Positions 1 to 8,291 of a DNA stretch of 64,000 nt are shown one piece after another. Numbering within the stretch: position 1 is the stretch's first letter; each line of letters opens with the position of its first letter. Location: positions 1,674,001 through 1,738,000 of the forward strand of contig NZ_JAWDIC010000001.1 in assembly GCF_032464895.1 (NCBI RefSeq), in the 5' to 3' direction. The notes beneath the pieces are model-generated. The model was not told where the DNA came from and did not search any database. It saw only the letters and a list, made by a program, of their open reading frames with translations. A program made the translations under genes and the position numbers. The DNA is from Phycicoccus sp. M110.8 (GTDB lineage Bacteria > Actinomycetota > Actinomycetes > Actinomycetales > Dermatophilaceae).

Positions 1-350
1 TGGCCGAGGACGGCCGGTGTGCGCACGGTCCTGGACTCGATCGCCCGCCGGGCCCACGGGTGGGCTCCCACCACCCGGCGTGCACCGTGCAGCGCCTCCC
101 GCACGCCGTCGCGCCACCGCGTGGGCGAGGACGGGGGCGGCACGGCCATCTCCGCGACGAGGACGTCGACCATGCCGGCGAGGAGGTCGTCCTTGTCCGC
201 GACGTGCTTGTAGAGCGCCATCGGCACGACGCCGAGGGCGTCCGCGAGCCGCCGCATCGTCACTGCGTCGAGGCCGTCGGTGTCCGCGAGCTCGACCGCA
301 GCGCGGAGGACCCTGGCGCGGGTGAGGGACTCCCGGCCGCCACGCGGCAT
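1..350 (-). CDS. TetR-family transcriptional regulator (3' end outside window)
   Basis: The reverse strand from an ATG at 350 encodes an N-terminal TetR-type helix-turn-helix. Residues about 10-55 include AVTMRRLADALGVVPMALYK, which fits the family's recognition helix, followed by HVADKDDLLAGMV. Only about 116 residues lie in the window, so the ligand-binding domain is missing here. It faces the DUF4386 gene across a 103-base gap holding two perfect 17-base palindromes, so it probably represses itself and that gene. The ligand cannot be told from this part. TetR assignment is firm; target assignment rests on the divergent layout and the operators. Confidence 0.9.
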   Translation of the reverse strand, partial: MPRGGRESLTRARVLRAAVELADTDGLDAVTMRRLADALGVVPMALYKHVADKDDLLAGMVDVLVAEMAVPPPSSPTRWRDGVREALHGARRVVGAHPWARRAIESRTVRTPAVLG

Positions 351-373
351 ACCGACTCCTGGAGATGGGGGGC

Positions 374-432
374 TTGACTTGGTGTACAGCGTACACCTAC
401 CGTCTCAACCATCGAGGTGTACGTCGTACACC
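374..432 (+). promoter_or_regulatory. Promoter with two perfect TetR-type operators
   Basis: Two perfect inverted repeats share the arms GGTGTAC and GTACACC around a 3-base centre, at 381-397 (centre AGC) and 416-432 (centre GTC). Their centres are 35 bases apart. A plausible promoter for the DUF4386 gene is TTGACT at 374-379 and TACCGT at 398-403 with an 18-base spacer. The first operator then fills the spacer and the second lies just downstream of the -10. Binding by the adjacent TetR protein is inferred. Confidence 0.75.
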
Positions 433-453
433 TCTGGCCCTGCTGGAGGAACC

Positions 454-1152
454 ATGACCGCACCCCGTCGCCTCGCCCTCGGCGCCGCCGCGCTGTACCT
501 CGTCACCTGGGTGACCTCGGTCGCAGCCGTGCCGCTCTACGGCGGCTCGGCGTTCGACGCCGGCGCGCCCCTCGCCGACCGCGGGTCCGTGCTGACCGCC
601 GGGCTGCTCGAGGTCGTCCTCGCGCTCGCCGTCGTGGGCACCGCGCTCGCCCTGTACCCGCTGCTGCGCCCGCACGGGCCCGGCGCCGCGTTGGGGTATG
701 CCGTGCTGCGCGCCCTCGAGGCGACGGTCATCCTCACCGGCGTGGTCGCCATCCTCCCCGCCGTGGCACGGCCCGCCTCGACGGCGGCACCGGGCCTGGA
801 CCCGGGTGTCGTCGCGGGCCTCCACCTCGTGCACGACTGGACGTTCCTGGTCGGTCCGGGGCTGGTCAACCCGGTGAATGCCGTCGTGCTGGCCGTCCTG
901 CTGCTGCGCCGGCGACTCGTACCGCGGTTCGTGCCGGCGCTCGGCATCGTCGGCGCCGTCCTCGTCGCGGCGATGAACGTGGAGGTGATGTTCGGCCTCA
1001 CCAGCCCCCAGCCCCTGCTGGCCGTGCCGCTCTTCGCCTGGGAGATCTGCCTCGCCTCGGTCCTGGCACTGAGGGGCATCCGCCCGGCCGACGGCGAGCT
1101 CCCCGCGCCGGCCGCCCGACCGGCGACCACCGCCGCCGCGTCCCCGGCCTGA
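454..1152 (+). CDS. DUF4386-family integral membrane protein
   Basis: This 232-residue protein has about six hydrophobic segments and the layout of the DUF4386 family: a first helix at about 7-27, a conserved-looking central stretch HLVHDWTFLVGPGLVNPVNA and a final helix before an Ala/Pro-rich tail. ATG 454 is chosen because GGAGGA sits six bases upstream and the operators lie just before it. DUF4386 genes are often found beside TetR regulators; no biochemical function is established that I know of. The paired operators imply induction by a small molecule sensed by the divergent TetR protein. It may act in export or membrane stress, which is inference. Confidence 0.8.
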   Translation: MTAPRRLALGAAALYLVTWVTSVAAVPLYGGSAFDAGAPLADRGSVLTAGLLEVVLALAVVGTALALYPLLRPHGPGAALGYAVLRALEATVILTGVVAILPAVARPASTAAPGLDPGVVAGLHLVHDWTFLVGPGLVNPVNAVVLAVLLLRRRLVPRFVPALGIVGAVLVAAMNVEVMFGLTSPQPLLAVPLFAWEICLASVLALRGIRPADGELPAPAARPATTAAASPA

Positions 1153-1246
1153 GGTCCGACGCCCCGGACCGGTCGGCAAGGGCCATCGGACCCTTCCTTC
1201 GCGGCGTCGGCGGCTGAAGACTGGCGGCACGAGCAAGGAGGACCCG

Positions 1247-1609
1247 ATGGGCAACCTGGCGACCCCCAACCTGCCGTCGCGCGACTTCGACGCGACGACG
1301 GAGTTCTACGCGGCGCTCGGGTTCGAGCCTGCGTACCGCGACGAGGGCTGGCTGATCCTCACGGGCCACGACGTCACGGTGGAGTTCTTCCTGTACCCGA
1401 CCCTCGACCCCGCGACGAGCTCGTTCAGCTGCTGCCTGCGGCTCGACGACGTCGACGGCTTCTACGAGACCTGCCGCGCGACCGGCATCCCGGAGACGGA
1501 TCGCGGGTGGCCGCGCCTGCACCCACCGCGGCTCGAGCACTCGGGCCTGCGGATCGGCTACCTCGTCGACCCCGACGGCACCCTGCTCCGGCTGGTGCAG
1601 AACGCCTGA
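1247..1609 (+). CDS. VOC-family protein (glyoxalase/bleomycin-resistance fold)
   Basis: This 120-residue single-domain protein opens with a PNLPSRDFDATTEFYAALGF motif typical of the vicinal oxygen chelate fold and ends with YLVDPDGTLLRLVQN, the usual last strand with a Glu/Gln-like metal or ligand position. It resembles the bleomycin-resistance subgroup, which binds ligands as a dimer and often needs no metal. AAGGAGGA lies about six bases before the ATG. It stands alone between the DUF4386 gene and an oxidoreductase gene. The substrate or ligand cannot be told; drug binding is only one possibility. Confidence 0.8.
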   Translation: MGNLATPNLPSRDFDATTEFYAALGFEPAYRDEGWLILTGHDVTVEFFLYPTLDPATSSFSCCLRLDDVDGFYETCRATGIPETDRGWPRLHPPRLEHSGLRIGYLVDPDGTLLRLVQNA

Positions 1610-1672
1610 CCTCGGCCGCGGGTACGGCGCCGGCACGAGGACGCGGCACCGGCGGGATGGCACGCTGACCCC

Positions 1673-3052
1673 GTGACGCGGATCCTCGACGCCGACTACC
1701 TCGTGGTGGGGGCCGGCGCGATGGGGATGGCGTTCACCGACGCGCTCGTCGACCACGACGACCGGGCACGCGTCGTCATGGTCGACCGGCGGCACGGCGT
1801 CGGCGGGCACTGGCTGGAGGCCTACCCCTTCGTGCGGCTGCACCAGTCGTCCAGCTTCTACGGCGTCGCCTCCACCCGGCTCGGGGGCGGCCGGCTGCAG
1901 CAGCGCGGACCTGAGCAGGGCCTGCAGGAGCGCGCCTCGCAGCCCGAGATCTGCGGGTACTACGCCGAGGTGCTCGAACGGCTCCTCGGCACCGGCAGGG
2001 TGGAGCTCCTCGCGAACAGCGAGTACGTCGGTGACCGCACCGTCGTCTCCCGGGTCTCAGGTCAGCGGTTCGAGGTCGGCCCCGGGTGCCGCGTGGTCGA
2101 CGCCCGCTACCTGGCTCCGTCGATCCCGGCCGAGGCGCCGCCGCCGTTCGCCGTGGCCGAGGACGCCCGGGTCGTACCCGTCAACGCGCTGGCGCGGGTG
2201 GAGGAGGCACCCAGCCGGTACGTCGTCGTCGGGTCGGGCAAGACCGCGACCGACGCTTGCATCTGGCTGCTGTCGCGGGGCGTCGACGCGGACGCGATCT
2301 GCTGGGTGCGGCCCCGCGACCCGTGGATGCTCAACCGTGCCGCGGTCCAGCCGGACCCGGGCGTCTACCTCGGCACGTCCGCCGACATCCTGCAGGCTGC
2401 GCACGAGGCCGGCTCCCTCGACGACTTCTACGTCCGGCTCGAGGGCGCCGGGGTCCTGCTGCGCATCGACCCCGAGATCCGGCCGACCATGGCCAAGGTG
2501 CCGACGCTCGCCGCGTGGGAGCTGGAGCAGCTGCGCACCATCGAGGACGTCGTGCGCCGAGGTCACCTGAGAGCGGTCGAGCGGGGCAGGCTGGTCCTCG
2601 ACGACGGCTCCGTCGCCGTCGCCGAGGACGCGCTCGTGGTGCACTGCGCCGCGGACGGCCTCAGGAACCCGCCCCTGGTCCCGATCTGGCGACCCGGGTC
2701 GATCACCCTGCAACCCGTCAGGACCGGCTTCCCCTGCTTCGGCGCCGCGCTGACCGGCTACGTCGAGGCGACGCGGCGCGAGGACGCGGAGAAGAACGGC
2801 GTCTGCCGGCCGTCCTACTTCGGGAACTCGTTGCAGCAGTGGGCCGGCATGAACCACGTCGGCCTGCGGAACACGCTCACCTTCTCCGCCGAGCCCGACA
2901 TCGCCGAGTGGTCGAGCGGGGTGGCGCTCAACCCCACGCGCGTGCCGCCGGGGTATGCCGGGTCGGCCCTCCTCGACGACGCCCGCGAGCGCTTCGCCGC
3001 CCACACCGAGCGCGGTCTGGCCGCCCTGGCCGCGCTGGCGGCACACCCCTGA
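1673..3052 (+). CDS. FAD/NAD(P)-binding oxidoreductase of unknown substrate
   Basis: This 459-residue protein begins at a GTG. The dinucleotide-binding motif VVGAGAMGMAF lies at residues 11-21, followed by the acidic end of strand two and a conserved RRHGVGGHWL segment as in flavin monooxygenase-like enzymes. A second Rossmann motif, VVVGSGKTATDA, near residue 185 fits NAD(P)H binding. The C-terminal third has a GMNHVGLRN segment and no membrane helix. The family is known mostly from annotation as FAD-dependent oxidoreductase or NAD(P)/FAD-binding protein. Its neighbours give no pathway, so the substrate is open. Confidence 0.75.
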   Translation: MTRILDADYLVVGAGAMGMAFTDALVDHDDRARVVMVDRRHGVGGHWLEAYPFVRLHQSSSFYGVASTRLGGGRLQQRGPEQGLQERASQPEICGYYAEVLERLLGTGRVELLANSEYVGDRTVVSRVSGQRFEVGPGCRVVDARYLAPSIPAEAPPPFAVAEDARVVPVNALARVEEAPSRYVVVGSGKTATDACIWLLSRGVDADAICWVRPRDPWMLNRAAVQPDPGVYLGTSADILQAAHEAGSLDDFYVRLEGAGVLLRIDPEIRPTMAKVPTLAAWELEQLRTIEDVVRRGHLRAVERGRLVLDDGSVAVAEDALVVHCAADGLRNPPLVPIWRPGSITLQPVRTGFPCFGAALTGYVEATRREDAEKNGVCRPSYFGNSLQQWAGMNHVGLRNTLTFSAEPDIAEWSSGVALNPTRVPPGYAGSALLDDARERFAAHTERGLAALAALAAHP

Positions 3053-3071
3053 CCCGGCGTTGGGCCGGAAG

Positions 3072-4304
3072 TCAGCGCCCGACGACCTCGCCGAGACCGG
3101 CCAGCAGGCGCTCGAGGTCGTCGGTGTCGGTGTAGGAGGCGAGGCCGATGCGCAGGCCGCCGGTGTCGCCGAGGCCGAGGGCACGGGACGCCTCGAGCGC
3201 GTAGAAGTGCCCGGCGGGGGCGTTGACGCCGCGGGCCGCGAGCTGGCGGGAGACGTCCTTGCTGTCGTGGCCCTCGAAGGTCACCAGGAACGTCGGCGTG
3301 CGCTCCTCGGCGCGGGAGTGGACGGTGGCGCCGGGGAGCTCGGCCAGTCGCGACTCGAGCTCTTCGCGCAGCTGCAGCTCGTGGGCGGCGACCGCCGCGA
3401 GCGAGGTGGTGAGCCTCTCCCGGCGGGAGCCGTCACCGGGGACGATTCCCGCGATCACGTCGATGGCAGCGGTGACGCCGGCCATCGACTCGTACGGCAG
3501 CGTGCCGAGCTCGAACCGTTCGGGCACGGCGTCGGACGACGGCACCAGCTTGTCGGGGTGCAGCGACTCGAGCAGCTCGGGTGCCGCGGCGAGCGCGCCG
3601 CAGTGCGGCCCGAAGAACTTGTACGGCGAGCACGCCACCAGGTCTGCGCCCATCGCCACCCGGTCGACGAGGCCGTGCGGCGCGAGGTGGACGGCATCGA
3701 CGAACAACAGCGCGCCCCGGTCGTGGGCGAGTGCGGCGATGGCGGGGAGGTCGGGCTTCGTGCCGATCAGGTTCGAGGCGGCGGTGACCGCGACCAGCCG
3801 GGTGCGGTCGCCCACGACCGCGCCGACCGCCTCGGCGGGCAGCTCACCGGTCGTCGGGTCGAACTCGGCCCACCGCACCGTCGCGCCGACCTGCTCCGCG
3901 GCGAGCAGCCACGGCCGGATGTTCGCGTCGTGGTCGAGCCGGCTGACGACGACCTCGTCGCCGGGGCCCCAGTGCTTGGCCAGGGTGCGGGCCAGCTCGA
4001 AGGTCAGCGCCGTCATGCTCCGCCCGAACACCACGCCGCGCGGGTCGGTGCCCATCAGGTCGCCGAGCGCCTGTCGTGCGCTGCGGACGGCCGCGTCGGA
4101 GTTGCGCTCGGCGGCGGTCACCTCGCCGCGGGTGGACATCGGGCTGGTCAGCTGCCGGGAGATCGCGTCGGCGACGGCCTGCGGCACCTGCGAGCCGCCC
4201 GGGCCGTCGAAGTGCGCCGCACCACCCTGCAGCGCGGGGAACTGCGCACGCAGCGCCTCGACGTCGAGGGTGGGTGCAGCCTGGGGCTCGGGGGTTGCCT
4301 GCAT
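3072..4304 (-). CDS. Cysteine-desulfurase-like PLP aminotransferase (class V)
   Basis: This 410-residue fold-type I PLP enzyme matches the cysteine desulfurase-like subgroup. HDANIRPW marks the cofactor-contacting region, LFVDAVHLAPHG carries the Asp that contacts the pyridine nitrogen, and SPYKFFGPHCG carries the Schiff-base Lys. No obvious mobile cysteine loop of the IscS type is seen, so iron-sulfur work is not certain; C-S or amine chemistry on another substrate is equally likely. The ATG at 4304 is used; an in-frame ATG at 4325 is an alternative. It is divergent from the DUF429 gene with only 49 bases between the chosen starts. Confidence 0.8.
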   Translation of the reverse strand: MQATPEPQAAPTLDVEALRAQFPALQGGAAHFDGPGGSQVPQAVADAISRQLTSPMSTRGEVTAAERNSDAAVRSARQALGDLMGTDPRGVVFGRSMTALTFELARTLAKHWGPGDEVVVSRLDHDANIRPWLLAAEQVGATVRWAEFDPTTGELPAEAVGAVVGDRTRLVAVTAASNLIGTKPDLPAIAALAHDRGALLFVDAVHLAPHGLVDRVAMGADLVACSPYKFFGPHCGALAAAPELLESLHPDKLVPSSDAVPERFELGTLPYESMAGVTAAIDVIAGIVPGDGSRRERLTTSLAAVAAHELQLREELESRLAELPGATVHSRAEERTPTFLVTFEGHDSKDVSRQLAARGVNAPAGHFYALEASRALGLGDTGGLRIGLASYTDTDDLERLLAGLGEVVGR

Positions 4305-4353
4305 GTCTGGCACTGTTTCACCCATCGACGGTTCGACGGGAGGCGGGATCGGC

Positions 4354-5253
4354 ATGGCGGGTGGTGGGGACGCTCGTGAGCTCTCGCGGCGGCTGGCTGA
4401 CCAGGCAGCCGCGCTCGTGGGGCTGCTCGACACGGACTCCCCCGATCCGGTCGCTGTCGAGGCCGCGCTGGTGGCCGCTCGCTCCACGGTGACCGAGCTC
4501 GAGGCGACCGTTGCCGTCGCGAGGGCTGGTTCCGGTCCGCAACCGCTGCCGCCGGTCGTCGTGTCGGCACCTGTTCTCGGCGTCGACGCGTGCCGGGCCG
4601 GGTGGGTCGGGGCGATCCTCGAGCCCGGCATCCCTCGCCCCCGCGTCGCGGTGGCTGAGACCGTCGACGCGCTGGTGGAGACGGTCCGCCGGTCGCTGGC
4701 GATCCAGGTGGTGGCGATCGACATCCCGATCGGGCTGCCCGACTCGACGACGCGCAGGGCTGACTCGCTGGCACGAAAGGCTTTGCGGCGCAAGGCCTCC
4801 TCGGTGTTCACGACGCTGACCCGCGCCGCCTACGGTGAGCCGACCCGGGGTGCCGCCGACCCGGTGAACCGCGCGCTGACCGGTCAGGGCGTGGGGGCGC
4901 AGGCGTTCGGGTTGCGTGCCAAGATCCTCGAGGTCGACGCGTGGGTGCGCAGTCGCCCGACGGTCCGGGTACTGGAGGCGCACCCCGAGCTCTGCTTCGC
5001 CACCATGTCCGGCGCGCCGATTCCGGCAGGCAAGAAGACGGACGACGGCAGGGCTGCGCGACTCGCCGCCCTCCGCGCCGCAGGCCTGGCATCTCCGTCG
5101 GTCCTCTCCGGGAGCGGGTATGCCGCGGACGACGTCCTCGACGCCTGCGCCGCCGCGTGGACGGCGGCCCGCTGGGTGAACGGCGAGGCCCGCTCGCTGC
5201 CGGATCCCCCGGAGACCTTCTCGGACGGCATACCCGCAGCGATCTGGGTGTGA
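4354..5253 (+). CDS. DUF429 domain protein
   Basis: This 299-residue protein has an N-terminal helical extension of about 75 residues followed by the DUF429 domain, which starts at GVDACRAGWVGAIL, an RNase H-like opening with an acidic residue. VVAIDIPIGLPD near residue 120 and the end EAHPELCFATMSG fit the domain. DUF429 proteins are predicted nuclease-like enzymes of unknown role. The ATG at 4354 follows a GGGAGG about ten bases upstream; an in-frame ATG at 4303 would add 17 residues and overlap the divergent gene. No partner is indicated. Confidence 0.75.
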   Translation: MAGGGDARELSRRLADQAAALVGLLDTDSPDPVAVEAALVAARSTVTELEATVAVARAGSGPQPLPPVVVSAPVLGVDACRAGWVGAILEPGIPRPRVAVAETVDALVETVRRSLAIQVVAIDIPIGLPDSTTRRADSLARKALRRKASSVFTTLTRAAYGEPTRGAADPVNRALTGQGVGAQAFGLRAKILEVDAWVRSRPTVRVLEAHPELCFATMSGAPIPAGKKTDDGRAARLAALRAAGLASPSVLSGSGYAADDVLDACAAAWTAARWVNGEARSLPDPPETFSDGIPAAIWV

Positions 5254-5308
5254 CGAGAAGCGACGTGCCCGACGTGGCGGCGAGCAGCATCGCAGCCGCG
5301 GACCGAGG

Positions 5309-5833
5309 TCAGAGCACGAGGTGCTGGTGTCCGTCGATGAGCTCGCGCACGGCGTCCAGGTGGCCGGCGTGCGTGGCGGTGTCGACCAACACGTGGACGA
5401 CGACACTGCGCAGGTCTGGGAAGGACAGGCCCGCATCCGGCCACCACGGCTCGGGCAGCGCGGGTGGGGCCTCCAGCTCGAGGCTCGCGATCACTGCGTC
5501 GGACGCCTCGATGGCACGCCGGTACTCCTCGAGGACCTCGGCCGGAGACTCCTCGTCGCCGACCCGCCAGTCCGCGGCACCGTCGTCCGGTCCCAGGCCC
5601 GCCGGCCAGTAGTCGAGCGGTGCACCTCCCATGACCGTCCCGAACCAGTACCGCTCGAGGCCCAGCGTGAGGTGCCGAACCAGCCCGACCGGGTTCCACC
5701 CCGACGGCAACACGGACCGGCGAAGCTGCTCGTCGGAGAGGCCGTCGACCGCCGCCAACACGTGCCGTCGTTGTCCGGCCAGACGTCCGAGGAGCAGGTC
5801 GCGCTCCGCGCCGGCGTGCACTTCCGCACCCAT
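5309..5833 (-). CDS. DinB-family (DUF664-like) protein
   Basis: This 174-residue protein looks like the DinB/DUF664 four-helix bundle. An early LSDEQLRRSVLPSGWNPVGL stretch carries a first-helix signature, LVRHLTLGLERYW carries one candidate metal His and VDTATHAGHLDAVRELIDG carries the C-terminal His pair. These proteins often bind a metal and some are thiol-dependent transferases; in mycothiol-producing actinobacteria several are mycothiol S-transferases, which is a family-level possibility only. Its ATG overlaps the dnaB stop as TGATG, so translation is probably coupled to dnaB, an unexpected partner. Confidence 0.8.
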   Translation of the reverse strand: MGAEVHAGAERDLLLGRLAGQRRHVLAAVDGLSDEQLRRSVLPSGWNPVGLVRHLTLGLERYWFGTVMGGAPLDYWPAGLGPDDGAADWRVGDEESPAEVLEEYRRAIEASDAVIASLELEAPPALPEPWWPDAGLSFPDLRSVVVHVLVDTATHAGHLDAVRELIDGHQHLVL

Positions 5834-7215
5834 CAGAAGCCGTCTCGGGCCATGTTGGCGAACCGGGCGTAGTGGCCCTGGAAGGCCAGCACCATGTCCT
5901 TGGTGGGGCCGTTGCGGTGCTTGGCCACGATGACGTCGACCTCGCCCTCGCGGCCCTCGACCTTGGGCTCGCGGTGCAGCAGGATCACCATGTCGGCGTC
6001 CTGCTCGATCGAGCCCGACTCACGCAGGTCGGACATCGCCGGCCGCTTGTCGGCGCGCTGCTCGGAGCCACGGTTCAGCTGGCTGATCGCGATGACCGGG
6101 ACCTCGAGCTCCTTGGCGAGCAGCTTGAGCGCACGGGAGAACTCCGAGACCTCCTGCTGGCGCGACTCGACCTTCTTGCCCGAGCTCATGAGCTGCAGGT
6201 AGTCGATGACGACGAGCTTGAGGTTGTGCTGCTGCTTGAGCCGGCGGCACTTCGCCCGGATCTCCATGAGCGACATGTTCGGGGAGTCGTCGATGAAGAG
6301 CGGGCTGTCGGAGATCTGCCCCATGATCCGGGCCAGCTTCTTCCAGCCCTGGTCGCCGATGGTGCCCTTGCGCAGGTCCTGGAGCTGGATCTGGGCCTCG
6401 GCCGACAGGCAGCGCATGGTGATCTCGGAGCGGCTCATCTCGAGGGAGAAGATGGCCGTGGCCTGCTTGTGCTTGATCGCCGCGGCGCGGGCGATGTCGA
6501 GGCCCATGGTCGACTTACCGACCGCGGGGCGGGCCGCGAGGACGATCATCTGGCCGGGGTGCAGGCCGTGGGTCAGCTCGTCGAGCTCGATGAACCCCGT
6601 CGGGACGCCCAGCATCTCGTTGGCGTCACGCCCGGCCGCGACCTCGATCTCGTTGAGCGTCTCCTCGAGGACGTCGCCGAGCGCGACGTAGTCCTCGCCC
6701 CCGCGCTTGTCGGCCACGGCATACACCTCGGCCTGGGCGGCATTGACGATGTCCTCGACGTCGCCGTTGCCCTGCTGGTACCCGAGCTGCACGATCCGGG
6801 TGCCCGCCTCGACGAGGCGGCGCAGCACGGCGCGCTCGGCGACGATCTCGGCGTAGTAGCCGGCATTCGCGGCGGTGGGGACGGCCTGGATGAGCTGGTG
6901 GAGGTACGCCTGGCCGCCGATGCGCTGCAGGTCACCGCGCTTGGACAGCTCGTCGGAGACGGTGATGGCGTCGGCCGGCTCGCCCCGGGAGTACAGGTCG
7001 AGGATGGCGTCGTAGATGAGCTCGTGCGCCGGCCGGTAGAAGTCGGTGCCCTTGAGGCCCTCGACACAGTCGGCGATCGCGTCCTTGGACAGCAGCATGC
7101 CGCCGAGGACGGACTGCTCGGCGTGGACGTCCTGCGGGGGGACGCGGTCGTCGCCACCGGGAGCACCGTCGCCGGCGGAGCCGAAGGCGCTGGTGCTCAA
7201 CTCGGCCAGTGACAC
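5833..7215 (-). CDS. dnaB: Replicative DNA helicase DnaB
   Basis: This 460-residue protein has the N-terminal primase-interacting helical domain (about 27-130), a linker and the RecA-like ATPase domain. The Walker A motif is ARPAVGKST near 228-236, the actinobacterial variant. VVIDYLQLM is the Walker B strand, followed by SRQQEVSEFSRALK and AISQLNRGSEQR. Length is normal and no intein interrupts it. It unwinds DNA at the fork and loads DnaG. The start is GTG at 7215, preceded by AGGGGAGT. The gene lies downstream of a region with DnaA-box-like words. In many actinobacteria it is close to rplI; here 25 kb separate them. Confidence 0.97.
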   Translation of the reverse strand: MSLAELSTSAFGSAGDGAPGGDDRVPPQDVHAEQSVLGGMLLSKDAIADCVEGLKGTDFYRPAHELIYDAILDLYSRGEPADAITVSDELSKRGDLQRIGGQAYLHQLIQAVPTAANAGYYAEIVAERAVLRRLVEAGTRIVQLGYQQGNGDVEDIVNAAQAEVYAVADKRGGEDYVALGDVLEETLNEIEVAAGRDANEMLGVPTGFIELDELTHGLHPGQMIVLAARPAVGKSTMGLDIARAAAIKHKQATAIFSLEMSRSEITMRCLSAEAQIQLQDLRKGTIGDQGWKKLARIMGQISDSPLFIDDSPNMSLMEIRAKCRRLKQQHNLKLVVIDYLQLMSSGKKVESRQQEVSEFSRALKLLAKELEVPVIAISQLNRGSEQRADKRPAMSDLRESGSIEQDADMVILLHREPKVEGREGEVDVIVAKHRNGPTKDMVLAFQGHYARFANMARDGF

Positions 7216-7582
7216 CGGCTACTCCCCTGTCTGTGCGGAACGAACGACACCCGTGTGGTTACCAGTGGACCAGTCGGTACCGACAGCGCCTCCAGCGGGT
7301 GACCGGGACACGCTAGGGCCGGGCGCGGAGAGCCGTCGAATCCCCCTTGTGGACGAGCTGGGGAGAAGATGTGGGCAACGCCGGGACGGCTTGTGCACAG
7401 TCGGGGGATAACCCTGTGGATTTCCGCGACGGTCCGTCCCTGAATGCGTCCTGACCTGCGCGTATGCCGTCCACGGGATGTGGAGGGAAGAAACTTCCGG
7501 GCGTGTCCCGGGCTGTGGGCGGTCGGGGGCGGAAAGCGGGTGACGAGGGACAACCGTGGCCCGCCGGACGTACCCTGCCCGC
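7216..7582. promoter_or_regulatory. dnaB upstream region with DnaA-box-like words
   Basis: This 367-base gene-free stretch separates dnaB from DUF2277. Close variants of the actinobacterial DnaA box (TTGTCCACA or its complement TGTGGACAA) occur at 7348-7356 (TGTGGACGA, 8 of 9), 7370-7378 (TGTGGGCAA, 8 of 9) and 7391-7399 (TTGTGCACA, 8 of 9). A weaker one, TGTGGATTT, is at 7415-7423 (6 of 9). The steps are 22, 21 and 24 bases, close to two helical turns. One copy of the 8-base word GTATGCCG lies at 7462. Direct DnaA control of dnaB is inference. Confidence 0.45.
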
Positions 7583-7855
7583 ATGTGCCGGAACATCCGC
7601 CAGCTGCACAACTTCGAGCCCCCGGCGACGTCCGAGGAGGTGCGCGCCGCCGCCCTGCAGTACGTGCGCAAGGTGAGCGGGAGCACCCGTCCGAGCCAGG
7701 CCAACCAGGCCGCGTTCGACGCCGCCGTCCTCGAGGTCGCGCACGCCACCCAGCACCTGCTCGACCACCTCACCACCACCGCGCCCCCCAAGGACCGCGA
7801 GGTGGAGGCCGAGAAGGCCCGCGAACGCGCCCGGGTCCGCTACGGCGTGGCCTGA
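7583..7855 (+). CDS. DUF2277 domain protein
   Basis: This 90-residue protein matches DUF2277 over its whole length. It opens MCRNIRQLHNFEPPAT, continues with AALQYVRKVSG and ends with the charged helix DREVEAEKARERARVRYG. The family is small, widespread in actinobacteria and of unknown function; the conserved Cys at residue 2 and Arg/Asn after it suggest a nucleic-acid or metal contact, which is inference. The start is the ATG that gives the conserved MCRNI opening; an upstream in-frame GTG would add nine residues not seen in the family. It is transcribed away from dnaB. Confidence 0.88.
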   Translation: MCRNIRQLHNFEPPATSEEVRAAALQYVRKVSGSTRPSQANQAAFDAAVLEVAHATQHLLDHLTTTAPPKDREVEAEKARERARVRYGVA

Positions 7856-7958
7856 CACCCCCGCACCTGACCGCCGCCACCTCGCGCCGCGGCACCGGCG
7901 TCGGCGGCTTTCCGCGGAGCACGCCCCCGACGGCCACCGAGCCGCTACCGTCCCGGCC

Positions 7959-8288
7959 ATGCCTGGACCGCCCGACGAGGACGACGCTGCCTCCCGGCTC
8001 GCAGCCGACTTGGGGCGGCTGACCGCGCGGGAGGCACTGGCCCACCTCCAAGACCCGAACCTGTCCCTCGACTGGTCCTCGCTGCCCACGGGCGTGAGGT
8101 CGGCCGACGGGGCGCGGTTGAGGTTCGACCGCCGCCGACGCTCCGTCGAAGTCCGACCCACCTCGGGTGAGCTGTGGGTGGTCGACCTGGGGCGCCGGGA
8201 CCGGATGCGCGGTCGTGAGGACGTGCTGACGCCGGACCTCGAGCGCGTGCAGGGCCCGGTCCTGGAGGTGACGGTGCGTGCGGAGTGA
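7959..8288 (+). CDS. Hypothetical protein, first of a small pair
   Basis: I do not recognise this 109-residue protein. It is soluble, with a helical N-terminal third rich in Ala, Leu and Asp and a basic, strand-rich middle (ARLRFDRRRRSVEVRP) followed by GELWVVDLGRR. No signal peptide or membrane segment is seen. Codon use is like its neighbours. The next gene starts three bases after its stop, so the two form an operon and may act together. No clear ribosome-binding site precedes the ATG. Confidence 0.55.
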   Translation: MPGPPDEDDAASRLAADLGRLTAREALAHLQDPNLSLDWSSLPTGVRSADGARLRFDRRRRSVEVRPTSGELWVVDLGRRDRMRGREDVLTPDLERVQGPVLEVTVRAE

Positions 8289-8291
8289 AGC

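Noticed and set aside
3223-5253. A 676-codon plus-strand frame that covers the cysteine-desulfurase-like gene and runs into DUF429
   Set aside because: Only the part from 4354 encodes a recognisable domain; the first half is the antisense of a well-conserved PLP enzyme and is Ser/Ala/Arg-rich in the way of shadow frames in GC-rich DNA.
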